DNA from: an uncultured Muribaculaceae bacterium
GTDB lineage: Bacteria; Bacteroidota; Bacteroidia; Bacteroidales; Muribaculaceae
DNA: 64,000 nucleotides
Direction: 5' to 3'
Assembly (NCBI GenBank): GCA_934667475.1
Contig: CAKUMB010000001.1
Location: 186,001 to 250,000 of the forward strand
Below, one piece after another: positions 16,534-24,863 of this stretch (the stretch's first letter is position 1; every line of letters starts with the position of its first letter). A program made the position numbers and the translations under genes. Below the pieces are notes generated by a model. The model searched no databases. It was given only the letters and a program-made list of their open reading frames with translations, and was not told the origin of the DNA.

Positions 16534-17874
16534 ATGTCGTCGGAGGAAAAACGCAAACGTCACAGCGATCTCACGCGCAAGTATGGCGACTCGTGGATAT
16601 GGGGCATATACTTCATTCTGCTCATCGTGTCCATCGTGGAGAGCTATTCGGCCTCGAGTCAAATCGTGGCCGGGCGCAGTGTGTATTCGCCCATCATCAA
16701 CCAGGGCGGCTTTCTGCTGCTGGGCCTTGGCATAATAGTGGCCATGAGCCGCATCAAGTATAACAACACCTATCTGCTCACCGGCCTCATACCGCTGCTG
16801 TGGTTTGTGAGTGTGGGCGGACTGCTGTATGTGATGGTGGCCGGCAAGGTGGTCAACGGCGCTGCCCGTGCCGTGTATATCATGGGCTTTTCGGTGCAGC
16901 CTGCCGAGCTGGCCAAGTTGTCGGTGGTCACCATGCTTGCATTTATCCTTGCCCGCAGCCAGAAGAACAACGATGTGAGCATGTGGGGCCTGGTAGCCAG
17001 CGTGATTGTGGTGGCCGTGTTTGGCTTGCTTATGCTGCGCGACGGCCTCACCAACACGGCTCTGCTTATGGGCATCAGCCTGTCGATGATGGTGGTGGGC
17101 GGCATCAGCTGGCGCCGCATCATCATCGTGATGGCGATGTTTGGCATAGTGGTCGCCGCAGTCTATAAGGTTAAGTCGTATAACGACAGCCACGACACGG
17201 TGGTGCAAACCAATCAGACCTTGGCTGCCGGAGCCGACGACAAAGAAGGCAAGGTGGACCGCACCAAGATGCGCGGCGACCGCATCGACAAATGGCTGCA
17301 CAGCGACTCGCTGATATACGAGCAGGTGAGCGACGACAACGCGCAGGAAATGTTTTCGCGCATGGCGCAGGCACATGGTGGCGTCACCGGCGTCACGCCA
17401 GGCCACTCGCGCGAGTGCAGCCGCCTGCCGCTGGCCTTCAGCGACTACATTTATTCAATCATAGTCGAGGAGACGGGCCTTGTGGGCGGCATAATAGTGC
17501 TGATGCTGTACTTCGCGCTCATGTCGCGGGCGGCGATCATCGCCAGCCGCTGCAGCCGCTCGCTGCCGGCCCTGCTCATAATGGGCATGGCGGCAATGAT
17601 CACCTGCCAGGCCCTGTGCCACATGGCCATCAATGTGGGTGCAATGCCCGTGTCGGGCCAGCCACTGCCGCTCATCAGCAAGGGCGGCACGTCGATTCTG
17701 GTCACCAGCGTGGCCTTCGGCCTTATGATTTGCATCAGCCGGTCGGTGGCCAATGGCGACGACCGCCGGAACAATAAGAAGAAAAAAGAAAATGAGGGCG
17801 ACGCCGAGATTGCCGCCGAGGCTCTCGACGAAGCCACTAACCCTTCACAATATTTGAGAAATGAGTGGAAATAA
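16534..17874 (+). CDS. ftsW: Septal peptidoglycan polymerase FtsW (SEDS family)
   Basis: A 446-residue SEDS glycosyltransferase, partner of FtsI. About ten membrane helices are visible. Family features: GAARAVYIMGFSVQPAELAKL (the conserved QPxE/KL region), a large periplasmic loop (about 205-300), the GHSRECSRLPLAFSDYIYSIIVEETGL segment, and the NVGAMPVSGQPLPLISKGGTS stretch near the C terminus. The last residues are charged and cytoplasmic. It overlaps murG by 14 bp. Confidence 0.95.
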   Translation: MSSEEKRKRHSDLTRKYGDSWIWGIYFILLIVSIVESYSASSQIVAGRSVYSPIINQGGFLLLGLGIIVAMSRIKYNNTYLLTGLIPLLWFVSVGGLLYVMVAGKVVNGAARAVYIMGFSVQPAELAKLSVVTMLAFILARSQKNNDVSMWGLVASVIVVAVFGLLMLRDGLTNTALLMGISLSMMVVGGISWRRIIIVMAMFGIVVAAVYKVKSYNDSHDTVVQTNQTLAAGADDKEGKVDRTKMRGDRIDKWLHSDSLIYEQVSDDNAQEMFSRMAQAHGGVTGVTPGHSRECSRLPLAFSDYIYSIIVEETGLVGGIIVLMLYFALMSRAAIIASRCSRSLPALLIMGMAAMITCQALCHMAINVGAMPVSGQPLPLISKGGTSILVTSVAFGLMICISRSVANGDDRRNNKKKKENEGDAEIAAEALDEATNPSQYLRNEWK

Positions 17875-18997
17875 CGACAACAACACACTGAACATACTGG
17901 TGAGCGGTGGCGGCACGGGCGGACACATATTCCCCGCGCTGTCGATAGCCAACGAGATTCGCCGCCGCCGTCCAGATGCCCACATCCTGTTTGTGGGTGC
18001 GCTGGGACGCATGGAAATGGAGCGCGTGCCGGCAGCAGGCTACGAGATAGTGGGCCTGCCGGTGAGCGGATTCGACCGTAAGCACCTGCTGCGCAACATC
18101 AAGGTGCTATATCACTTGCAGAAGAGTCTGCGCATGGCGCGCCGCATAGTGCGCGACTTTAAGCCCGACATAGCCATCGGCGTGGGCGGATATGCCAGCG
18201 GACCGGTGCTCAAGGAGGCCCAGAGGCGCGGCATACCCACACTGCTGCAGGAGCAGAATTCCTATGCCGGCGTCACCAACAAGCTCTTGGCCAAGAAGGC
18301 CGACTGCATATGCGTGGCCTATGAGGGCATGGAGCGCTTTTTCCCTGCCGACCGCATAGTGCTCACGGGCAACCCCGTGCGCCGCGGCCTGCCGGAGTGC
18401 AGCGCCACGCCCGAGGAGGCCCGCGCCTCGTTCGGACTCGACCCCCACAAGCGCACGGTGCTGATTATTGGCGGCAGCCTTGGGGCGCGCACGGTGAACG
18501 ACAGCATCATAGGCGGGCTTGGCGAAATTGCCGGTCATGCCGGTGAAGTGCAGGTGATATGGCAGTCGGGCAAAATCTACGATGAGCGCTGCCGTGAGGC
18601 CCTGGCCGCCTCGGGTGCGAAAAATATGGTGCAGATGCCCTTCATTTCGCAGATGGACATGGCCTACCGCGCCGCTCACCTGGTGGTGTCGCGCGCCGGA
18701 GCCAGCAGCATCAGCGAGCTGCAGCTGCTGGGCAAGCCGTCGGTGCTGGTGCCTTCACCCAATGTGGCCGAGGACCATCAGACCAAAAATGCGCTTGCGC
18801 TCGCTAACCGCGATGCGGCTGTGATGGTGCGCGACGCTGAGGCTGGCGAGAAACTGGTGCCCACCATGCTCAGCCTTGTGGCCGACGACGCCCGGCTGGC
18901 ACGGCTCAGCGCCAACGTGGGCAAAATGGCCCTGCGCAACGCCGCCGAGCACATCGTGGACAAGGCTATGGAGCTGATAGAAAGCAAAAAAGCATAA
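17861..18997 (+). CDS. murG: UDP-GlcNAc:lipid I N-acetylglucosaminyltransferase
   Basis: A 378-residue GT28 enzyme that adds GlcNAc to lipid I, giving lipid II at the inner face of the membrane. The glycine-rich GGGTGGHIFPAL starts at residue 16, with GVGGYASGPVL and LLQEQNSYAGVTNKLLAK in the N-terminal lobe, and the donor-binding GGSLGARTVND, SRAGASSISEL and PSPNVAEDHQTKNA in the C-terminal lobe. The start overlaps the ftsW end, suggesting translational coupling. Confidence 0.97.
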   Translation: MSGNNDNNTLNILVSGGGTGGHIFPALSIANEIRRRRPDAHILFVGALGRMEMERVPAAGYEIVGLPVSGFDRKHLLRNIKVLYHLQKSLRMARRIVRDFKPDIAIGVGGYASGPVLKEAQRRGIPTLLQEQNSYAGVTNKLLAKKADCICVAYEGMERFFPADRIVLTGNPVRRGLPECSATPEEARASFGLDPHKRTVLIIGGSLGARTVNDSIIGGLGEIAGHAGEVQVIWQSGKIYDERCREALAASGAKNMVQMPFISQMDMAYRAAHLVVSRAGASSISELQLLGKPSVLVPSPNVAEDHQTKNALALANRDAAVMVRDAEAGEKLVPTMLSLVADDARLARLSANVGKMALRNAAEHIVDKAMELIESKKA

Positions 18998-19027
18998 CAA
19001 TAACGCAAAAACAACATACACACCATT

Positions 19028-20413
19028 ATGAAAGATTTTAAATCGCTATATTTTGTAGGCGCAGGCGGCATAGGCATGGCCGCTCTTGAGCGCTATTTCC
19101 TGGCCAAGGGCAAGCGCGTGGCCGGATACGACCGCACTGCCACCGACCTCACCCGCGCCCTCGAGAAGGAGGGCGTGGCCATCAGCTACGATGAAGACCC
19201 GGCCCTGATTCCCGACTACTGCCGCGACAGCGCCACCACACTGGTGGTCTACACGCCCGCTGTGCATGAGTCGCACAAAGGACTGCAATATTTCCGCTCG
19301 CACGGCTTCGAGGTGGTGAAGCGCGCCAAACTGCTGGGTGTGGTCACCGAGCACTCCAAGGGGCTATGCTTTGCAGGCACCCATGGCAAGACCACCACAT
19401 CGAGCATGGCGGCCCACATTCTGCAGACGGCAGGCATCGGCAGCAACGCCTTTTTGGGCGGTGTGCTGCGCAACTATGACAGCAACTTCCTGCTGTCGGA
19501 CTCCAGCCCCTATTCGGTGATTGAGGCCGATGAGTTCGACCGCTCGTTTCACCAGCTCAGCCCCTACATTGCTGTGGTCACCAGCACCGACCCCGACCAT
19601 CTTGACATATACGGCAACTACGAGAACTATCTTGAGAGCTTTGCCCACTTCACCGAACTCATCCGCCCCGACGGCGCGCTCATAGTGCACACCGGGCTCA
19701 AACTCAAGCCTCGCGTGCAGCCCGGCGTGCGTGTCTACACATATTCGCAGGCCGAGGGCGACTTTCATGCGGCCAACGTGCGTGTGGGCGGCGGTGAGAT
19801 AGTGTTCGACTTCGTGGCCCCCGATGGCACCGTGGTTAAGGATGTGAACCTTGGCGTGCCCGTCGACATCAATGTGGAAAACGCCATTGCGGCCATGGCC
19901 GCCTGCTGGCTCATCGGCACTCCGGCCGATGCCATGCGCAAGGCCATAGCCTCGTTCAAGGGCGCCAAGCGCCGCTTTGAGTTCTGGCTCAAGGAGCCGG
20001 GCGACCACGGCAAGGTGGTGATCGACGACTACGCCCATCACCCCAACGAGCTGCAGGCCAGCATAAGTTCGGTGCGCGACCTGTATCACGGCCGCAAGCT
20101 TACGGTGATATTCCAGCCGCACCTCTACACCCGCACCCGCGACTTCGCACCCGAGTTTGCCCATGCACTCTCGGCTGCCGACGAGCTCTACCTGCTGCCC
20201 ATATACCCGGCGCGCGAGGAACCCATTCCCGGCGTCAAGAGCGACATAATACTGAAGGACGTCACCTGCCCCGTGAAGAAGATATTCACCAAGCAGCAGC
20301 TGCTTGAGGCCATTCCCGACCTCGACTTCGATGTGCTGCTCACTGTGGGCGCTGGCGACATTGTAAACCTGCTGCCGCAGATTTGTGAAGAGGTAAAGAA
20401 GCAGAAACGTTGA
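19028..20413 (+). CDS. murC: UDP-N-acetylmuramate-L-alanine ligase
   Basis: A 461-residue ligase adding L-alanine to UDP-MurNAc. Seen: FVGAGGIGMAALERYF at the N terminus, the ATP loop FAGTHGKTTTSSM (about 115-127), EADEFDRSFHQLSP, STDPDHLDIYG, and DDYAHHPNELQAS and FQPHLYTRT in the C-terminal domain. murC follows murG by 30 bp, and its stop overlaps the ftsQ start codon (TTGA). ddl is not inserted here, unlike in E. coli. Confidence 0.97.
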   Translation: MKDFKSLYFVGAGGIGMAALERYFLAKGKRVAGYDRTATDLTRALEKEGVAISYDEDPALIPDYCRDSATTLVVYTPAVHESHKGLQYFRSHGFEVVKRAKLLGVVTEHSKGLCFAGTHGKTTTSSMAAHILQTAGIGSNAFLGGVLRNYDSNFLLSDSSPYSVIEADEFDRSFHQLSPYIAVVTSTDPDHLDIYGNYENYLESFAHFTELIRPDGALIVHTGLKLKPRVQPGVRVYTYSQAEGDFHAANVRVGGGEIVFDFVAPDGTVVKDVNLGVPVDINVENAIAAMAACWLIGTPADAMRKAIASFKGAKRRFEFWLKEPGDHGKVVIDDYAHHPNELQASISSVRDLYHGRKLTVIFQPHLYTRTRDFAPEFAHALSAADELYLLPIYPAREEPIPGVKSDIILKDVTCPVKKIFTKQQLLEAIPDLDFDVLLTVGAGDIVNLLPQICEEVKKQKR

Positions 20414-21414
20414 AGATAGCCCGCTACATACTGCTGATAGTGCTCACCGCCCTGCTGGTAGCGGGCATGCTGTGGGCGCGCGGCAAGTCGCGCGACATGG
20501 CCTGCCGGCGGCTCGATGTGGAGGTGGTGAACGACGACAGCACCACATTCGTGTCGCCCGAGGGCGTGACGCGCACCCTCGGGCAGACCGGTTTGTCGCC
20601 GGTGGGACGCCCCATGTGGCAAGTGAACTGCGACGCCATGGAGCGCATGCTCGGGCGGTCGGAGTATATCGAGAGTGTGCAGTGCTACAAAGACGAAGCC
20701 CTGGGCGTGGTGCACGTGCGCGTGCAGCAAATAGTGCCAGTGATGCGTGTGTTTGACGGCGATGTGTCATATTATGTGAACCGCACCGGCAAGCGCATGA
20801 CGGCCACCGACGCCTTCCGTGCCGACGTCCCGGTGGTGGAGGGCCACTTTGGCGGTGGCTTCAGCCCCACGCGCCTGCTGCCCATGATTGAGTATGTGGA
20901 GTCCGACTCCACGCTGCGCTCGCTCGTCAGCATGTATTGCGTGGCCGACAGCAACGATGTGTTCATCGTGCCCAACATACGCGGCCATGTGGTGAACATG
21001 GGCTCGCCCGACGGATTCAAGCAGAAGTTCAGCAAACTGCTGCTGTTCTACCGCAAGGTAATGCCCGCCAAGGGGTGGAACACCTACGACACCATATCGG
21101 TGAAGTGGAGCCACCAGGTGGTGGCCACGCGCCGCTACATTCAGCAGCGCGCCGAGGACACCTACGACCCCGACGACGATGAGCCGGCGCCCGACATGGA
21201 GATGATGACCGACGCCGCCGCTCCGGCAGCAAGTGCCGCGCCCAAGGAGGAATCCCATGTGGAGAAAAAGACCGAGCCGAAGAAGACCGAGGCCAAGCCT
21301 AAAGAAAAAGACAAGGCAAAGTCTAAGTCAAAGCCGGCCGACCAGGCCAAAAAAGCCGCAAAGCCCGATAAGGCCAAGGTCAAGAAGGACGCTGGCAAAA
21401 AGAAGAGAAAATGA
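20410..21414 (+). CDS. ftsQ: FtsQ-like division protein with a long lysine-rich C-terminal tail
   Basis: A 334-residue bitopic protein in the ftsQ position. The start is TTG, overlapping the murC stop (TTGA), the only codon giving the N-terminal membrane helix (about 4-22, YILLIVLTALLVAGM). A POTRA-like region follows (about 35-110), then a beta-rich domain up to about 255. From about residue 262 the sequence becomes acidic and low-complexity (DPDDDEPAPDMEMM), then strongly basic (about 285-334), ending in KKDAGKKKRK. FtsQ proteins I know are about 250 residues, so this tail is an extension. By topology it would be periplasmic. Confidence 0.85.
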   Translation: MKIARYILLIVLTALLVAGMLWARGKSRDMACRRLDVEVVNDDSTTFVSPEGVTRTLGQTGLSPVGRPMWQVNCDAMERMLGRSEYIESVQCYKDEALGVVHVRVQQIVPVMRVFDGDVSYYVNRTGKRMTATDAFRADVPVVEGHFGGGFSPTRLLPMIEYVESDSTLRSLVSMYCVADSNDVFIVPNIRGHVVNMGSPDGFKQKFSKLLLFYRKVMPAKGWNTYDTISVKWSHQVVATRRYIQQRAEDTYDPDDDEPAPDMEMMTDAAAPAASAAPKEESHVEKKTEPKKTEAKPKEKDKAKSKSKPADQAKKAAKPDKAKVKKDAGKKKRK

Positions 21415-21460
21415 TTAAACTAACAACTCTAAAATAATTAACTATTAAATAATCACTCTT

Positions 21461-22774
21461 ATGGCAAATACCCAATATATAGTGGCCATTGAGGTTGGCA
21501 GCTCCAAAATAGTTGGGGCTGTGGCCGAGAAATACAGCTCGGGAAATATTCAGGTCAACAGCCTGGCCGAGGAGCGCATGCAAAACAGTGTGCGCTATGG
21601 CCGCGTGCAAAATGTGGAAAGTGTGAAAAATGCCGTGAGCAAAATTCTCTCGCGTCTCACCCCCAGCATCGACTGCACCATCAACGACGTGTTTGTGGGC
21701 ATCAGCGGACGCTCGCTGCACTCGGTGCCGGCCGAGCTTGTGCGCAGTCTCAACCCCTCGGATGTAATCACTAAGGAGGCTCTTGTGGCAGTTGAAAACG
21801 CTGCGGGCAAGGCCCCGGTCGACGGCTATGAGCTGCTGGCCACTGTGCCGTGTGCCTACTATGTTGACGGCATCGAGACCAAGACCCCGTGCGGCCAGTT
21901 TGGCTCGCAAATCAAGGTGAATGTGAACCGCATTGTGGCAAAACCACTGCTCAAGAAAAACCTCAGCTATGTGATGGACAACTGCACCCACGTGCGCCGC
22001 TACTTTGTTACCCCCCTGTGTGTGGGTTCGCAGGTGCTCACCGACACCGAGCGGTCGCTGGGCTGTATGCTCGTGGATTTCGGTGCCGAGACCACCACGG
22101 TGTCGATCTACAAAAACGACTATCTGGTGTATCTGGCCACGCTGCCCCTGGGCTCGCGCAACCTGACGCGCGACATTGCCAACGGCCTGGGCAACATGCT
22201 GGAGGAAGACGCCGAGCAGGTGAAGCTGAATCTTGCCAATCCGCTCGACCCGTCGTCGGAGTCCATCTCGATAATGTCGGTGAACTCAACCGACGCCATC
22301 AACTTCATAGTGGCCCGCACTGGCGAAATTGTGGCCAACATCAACCAGCAACTCAAGTATGCACACCTTGAGGCGGGCGACCTCAACAACATAGTGCTTG
22401 TGGGCGGTGGCTCGCAGCTTAAGGGCCTGGCTCAGGAACTTACCAATGTGGTCAAGCTCAACGTGCGCATAGGCTCGATTCCCTCTTCGCTCAGCATCAC
22501 CGACCAGCGCCTTAACCGCATTGAATATATCGAGCTCTACTCGCTGCTGGCCCGTGCAGCCGAGGTGATGAAGCCCGGTGACACCTGCATCACAATCAAG
22601 GAATATGAGTCTGGCGACATCGAGGTGAAAAAGCCCGAGCCGCCGGCTGAGCCCGAGCGGCCAGCAGAGCCCCAGAACACCACCACACAAAATCGTAAGA
22701 AGCAAAAGAAGGGTTGGTTCGAAAGAGTCACAAGGACCATAGGCAAAATAATGACTGAGCCCGACGACGAATAG
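21461..22774 (+). CDS. ftsA: Cell division protein FtsA
   Basis: A 437-residue actin-like protein that anchors FtsZ to the membrane and signals to FtsW/FtsI. Seen: N-terminal VAIEVGSSKIVGAVAEK (phosphate 1), the 1C subdomain region VFVGISGRSLHS, CMLVDFGAETTTVSIYKN (phosphate 2) and IVLVGGGSQLKGLAQELT (adenosine). The C-terminal residues (GWFERVTRTIGKIM, about 418-431) form an amphipathic helix suited to membrane binding, preceded by a Pro/Glu-rich linker (about 385-405). ftsZ follows 98 bp downstream. Confidence 0.95.
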   Translation: MANTQYIVAIEVGSSKIVGAVAEKYSSGNIQVNSLAEERMQNSVRYGRVQNVESVKNAVSKILSRLTPSIDCTINDVFVGISGRSLHSVPAELVRSLNPSDVITKEALVAVENAAGKAPVDGYELLATVPCAYYVDGIETKTPCGQFGSQIKVNVNRIVAKPLLKKNLSYVMDNCTHVRRYFVTPLCVGSQVLTDTERSLGCMLVDFGAETTTVSIYKNDYLVYLATLPLGSRNLTRDIANGLGNMLEEDAEQVKLNLANPLDPSSESISIMSVNSTDAINFIVARTGEIVANINQQLKYAHLEAGDLNNIVLVGGGSQLKGLAQELTNVVKLNVRIGSIPSSLSITDQRLNRIEYIELYSLLARAAEVMKPGDTCITIKEYESGDIEVKKPEPPAEPERPAEPQNTTTQNRKKQKKGWFERVTRTIGKIMTEPDDE

Positions 22775-22872
22775 CGCTTGGTGAAGCAAATAGAATAACA
22801 GCATAATCACGCTATGAGTAGTGCGCCAGCATAAATAAATTATAAGAACAACAGAAAAAAACAGATATAACC

Positions 22873-24309
22873 ATGTCCGATGATAATAAAAGACAAGAGC
22901 AGCCAGCTGCATCGCCCGACAGCCAGCAGATGGACGCCATGATTGATGAAGTGACGGCAAACCCCGGCTTTCAAGTAGAGAAAAAAGCCCCGGTCATCAT
23001 TAAGGTGGTGGGCGTGGGCGGTGGTGGCAACAATGCCATCAACCACATGTATGCACAGCACATAATGGGTGTGTCGTTTGAGGTGATCAACACCGACCGC
23101 CAGGCACTCGACAACTCACCCGTGCCCAACCGCCTGCTCATAGGCCCCGAGACCACGGGCGGCCTTGGCGCCGGCAACGACCCCGAACGCGCGCGCCAGG
23201 CAGCCGAAGAGAGCGCCGAAGACATTGGCAACCTTTTTGAAGACGACACCAAGATGGCCTTTATCACAGCCGGCATGGGTGGCGGCACAGGCACGGGCGC
23301 AGCACCGGTTGTGGCCCGCATTGCGCGCGAGCATGGAGTGCTCACCATTGGCATTGTCACCATTCCGTTCCTGTTTGAGGGCAAGAAGAAAATACTCAAG
23401 GCTCTTGACGGAGCTGATGAGATGCAGAAGTATGTCGACGCACTGCTGATAATCAACAACGAGCGCCTCACCGAGATATATCCCGACCTTGACTTCGACA
23501 ACGCATTCGGCAAGGCCGACGACACACTGTCGGTGGCTGCACAGAGCATCTCCGACCTTATAACGGTGCCGGGAATCATCAACCTTGACTTCAACGACGT
23601 CAACACCACTCTGCGCGACGGCGGCGTGGCAATAATCAGTTCGGGCTGTGGCGAGGGCGAGCACCGCATCACCAAGGCCGTGGAGAATGCGCTTGAGTCG
23701 CCGCTGCTTAAGAACCGCGATGTGTACACGTCGAAGAAGGTGCTGGTCAACATCTACTATTCGCCCAAGAGCAACAAACCGTTTAAGATGGAGGAGGTGA
23801 ATGAAATGACCAATTTCATGAACAACTTCATTCCCGACGTGGATGTGATATGGGGCACGGCCCACGACGAGTCGCTTGATGACCGCATCAAGGTCACCAT
23901 TCTGGCCTCGGGCTTTAATGCCAATTCCAGCTTCTCGGCCGAGAAGGAGACCGGCGTTAAGGTGGCAGAGCCGGTGGTTAAGCCTGCAGCACCACCACAC
24001 CGGCCCGTTGAGGCTGTGCGGGTGAATCCCGAGGATGAAATGAAACGCCTCGAAGGAGTGTATGGCAAGGAAAAGCTCTCAACCCAGCAGCAAGAGAAAG
24101 CCAAGCAGAAGTTTGTGGTGCTTGAACCCGATGAAATGGACAATGATGAAATCATCGACCGCCTCGAGAAGACGCCAGCCTACAACCGTCCGCCCAAGTT
24201 CAAGACCGAGATCCTTGAGTTGCAGCAGCAACGCGCACAGCCGCAGCCGGCACCCAGCCAGCCCCAGGCCGCACAGGTCCAAAGCGGTACTATAAGCTTT
24301 GGCGCTTGA
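22873..24309 (+). CDS. ftsZ: Cell division protein FtsZ
   Basis: A 478-residue tubulin-like GTPase that forms the Z ring. The signature GGGTGTG is at residues 136-142, with VVGVGGGGNNAINHM near residue 45 and NLDFNDVNTTLRDGGVA in the T7 loop. The GTPase ends near 345. A variable linker follows, then a C-terminal peptide-like TPAYNR at 434-439, the segment expected to bind FtsA. Unusually, a further 39 Gln/Pro-rich residues follow this peptide. It is the last gene of the cluster. Confidence 0.97.
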   Translation: MSDDNKRQEQPAASPDSQQMDAMIDEVTANPGFQVEKKAPVIIKVVGVGGGGNNAINHMYAQHIMGVSFEVINTDRQALDNSPVPNRLLIGPETTGGLGAGNDPERARQAAEESAEDIGNLFEDDTKMAFITAGMGGGTGTGAAPVVARIAREHGVLTIGIVTIPFLFEGKKKILKALDGADEMQKYVDALLIINNERLTEIYPDLDFDNAFGKADDTLSVAAQSISDLITVPGIINLDFNDVNTTLRDGGVAIISSGCGEGEHRITKAVENALESPLLKNRDVYTSKKVLVNIYYSPKSNKPFKMEEVNEMTNFMNNFIPDVDVIWGTAHDESLDDRIKVTILASGFNANSSFSAEKETGVKVAEPVVKPAAPPHRPVEAVRVNPEDEMKRLEGVYGKEKLSTQQQEKAKQKFVVLEPDEMDNDEIIDRLEKTPAYNRPPKFKTEILELQQQRAQPQPAPSQPQAAQVQSGTISFGA

Positions 24310-24336
24310 TAGATAAAAAATTATTGTGTATTTTTG
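24305..24336 (+). promoter_or_regulatory. Candidate yqeY promoter
   Basis: TATTTTTG (24329-24336) matches TAnnTTTG; TTGA at 24305-24308 could serve as the upstream box with a 20-bp spacer. It lies between ftsZ and the YqeY gene, so the latter may be transcribed separately. Confidence 0.4.
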
Positions 24337-24356
24337 CAAAAAAATAAAAAACAATA

Positions 24357-24363
24357 GGAGGTA
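24357..24363 (+). promoter_or_regulatory. Strong Shine-Dalgarno upstream of yqeY
   Basis: AGGAGGT lies 6 to 7 bases before the yqeY ATG at 24370. Most genes in this window have only A-rich leaders and no recognisable Shine-Dalgarno, as expected for Bacteroidetes, so this site stands out. Confidence 0.6.
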
Positions 24364-24369
24364 ACTGAT

Positions 24370-24819
24370 ATGAGCATTTTCGATGAAGTGAGCGCCGGAA
24401 TCAAGACGGCTATGAAGGCTCGCGACCACGAGCGCCTGGAGGCCCTTAAGGGCATCAAGGCCGAGTTGCTGCTTATAAAGACCGCTCCCGGCGGCAATGG
24501 CGAAGTGAGCGATGCCGATGCCATCAAGGCTCTTGTGAGAATGAACAAGCAGCGCAAGGAGAGCGCCGACATCTACACCCAGCAAAACCGTAAGGACCTG
24601 GCCGATGTGGAACTGGCGCAGGCTGCCGTAATCGAGGAATTCCTGCCCAAGCAGCTTAGCGACGACGAGCTTACGCAGGCCATAAAGGCTGTGATTGCCC
24701 AGGTGGGAGCGCAGAGCATGAAGGATATGGGCAAGGTGATGGGCGTGGCCACAAAGCAACTCGCCGGCAAGGCCGAGGGCAAGGCCATATCGGCCAAGGT
24801 GAAGCAGCTGCTCGCATAA
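24370..24819 (+). CDS. GatB/YqeY domain protein
   Basis: A 149-residue helical protein of the YqeY family, related to the C-terminal domain of GatB (the tRNA-dependent amidotransferase subunit). Seen: MSIFDEVSAGIKTAMKARD, the RMNKQRKESADIY segment, EEFLPKQLSDDEL and GKVMGVATKQLAGKAEGKA. In GatB this fold binds tRNA; the free-standing protein has no settled role. serS follows 44 bp later, a context that fits translation. Confidence 0.9.
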   Translation: MSIFDEVSAGIKTAMKARDHERLEALKGIKAELLLIKTAPGGNGEVSDADAIKALVRMNKQRKESADIYTQQNRKDLADVELAQAAVIEEFLPKQLSDDELTQAIKAVIAQVGAQSMKDMGKVMGVATKQLAGKAEGKAISAKVKQLLA

Positions 24820-24863
24820 GCCCACAGAAATTGCAATACGACAATTAAAGAAATCAATTAGAT

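Noticed and set aside
15181..17406. A 741-codon antisense frame over murD and ftsW
   Set aside because: Very His/Ala/Val-rich composition typical of the reverse of real genes; both sense genes are complete and conserved.
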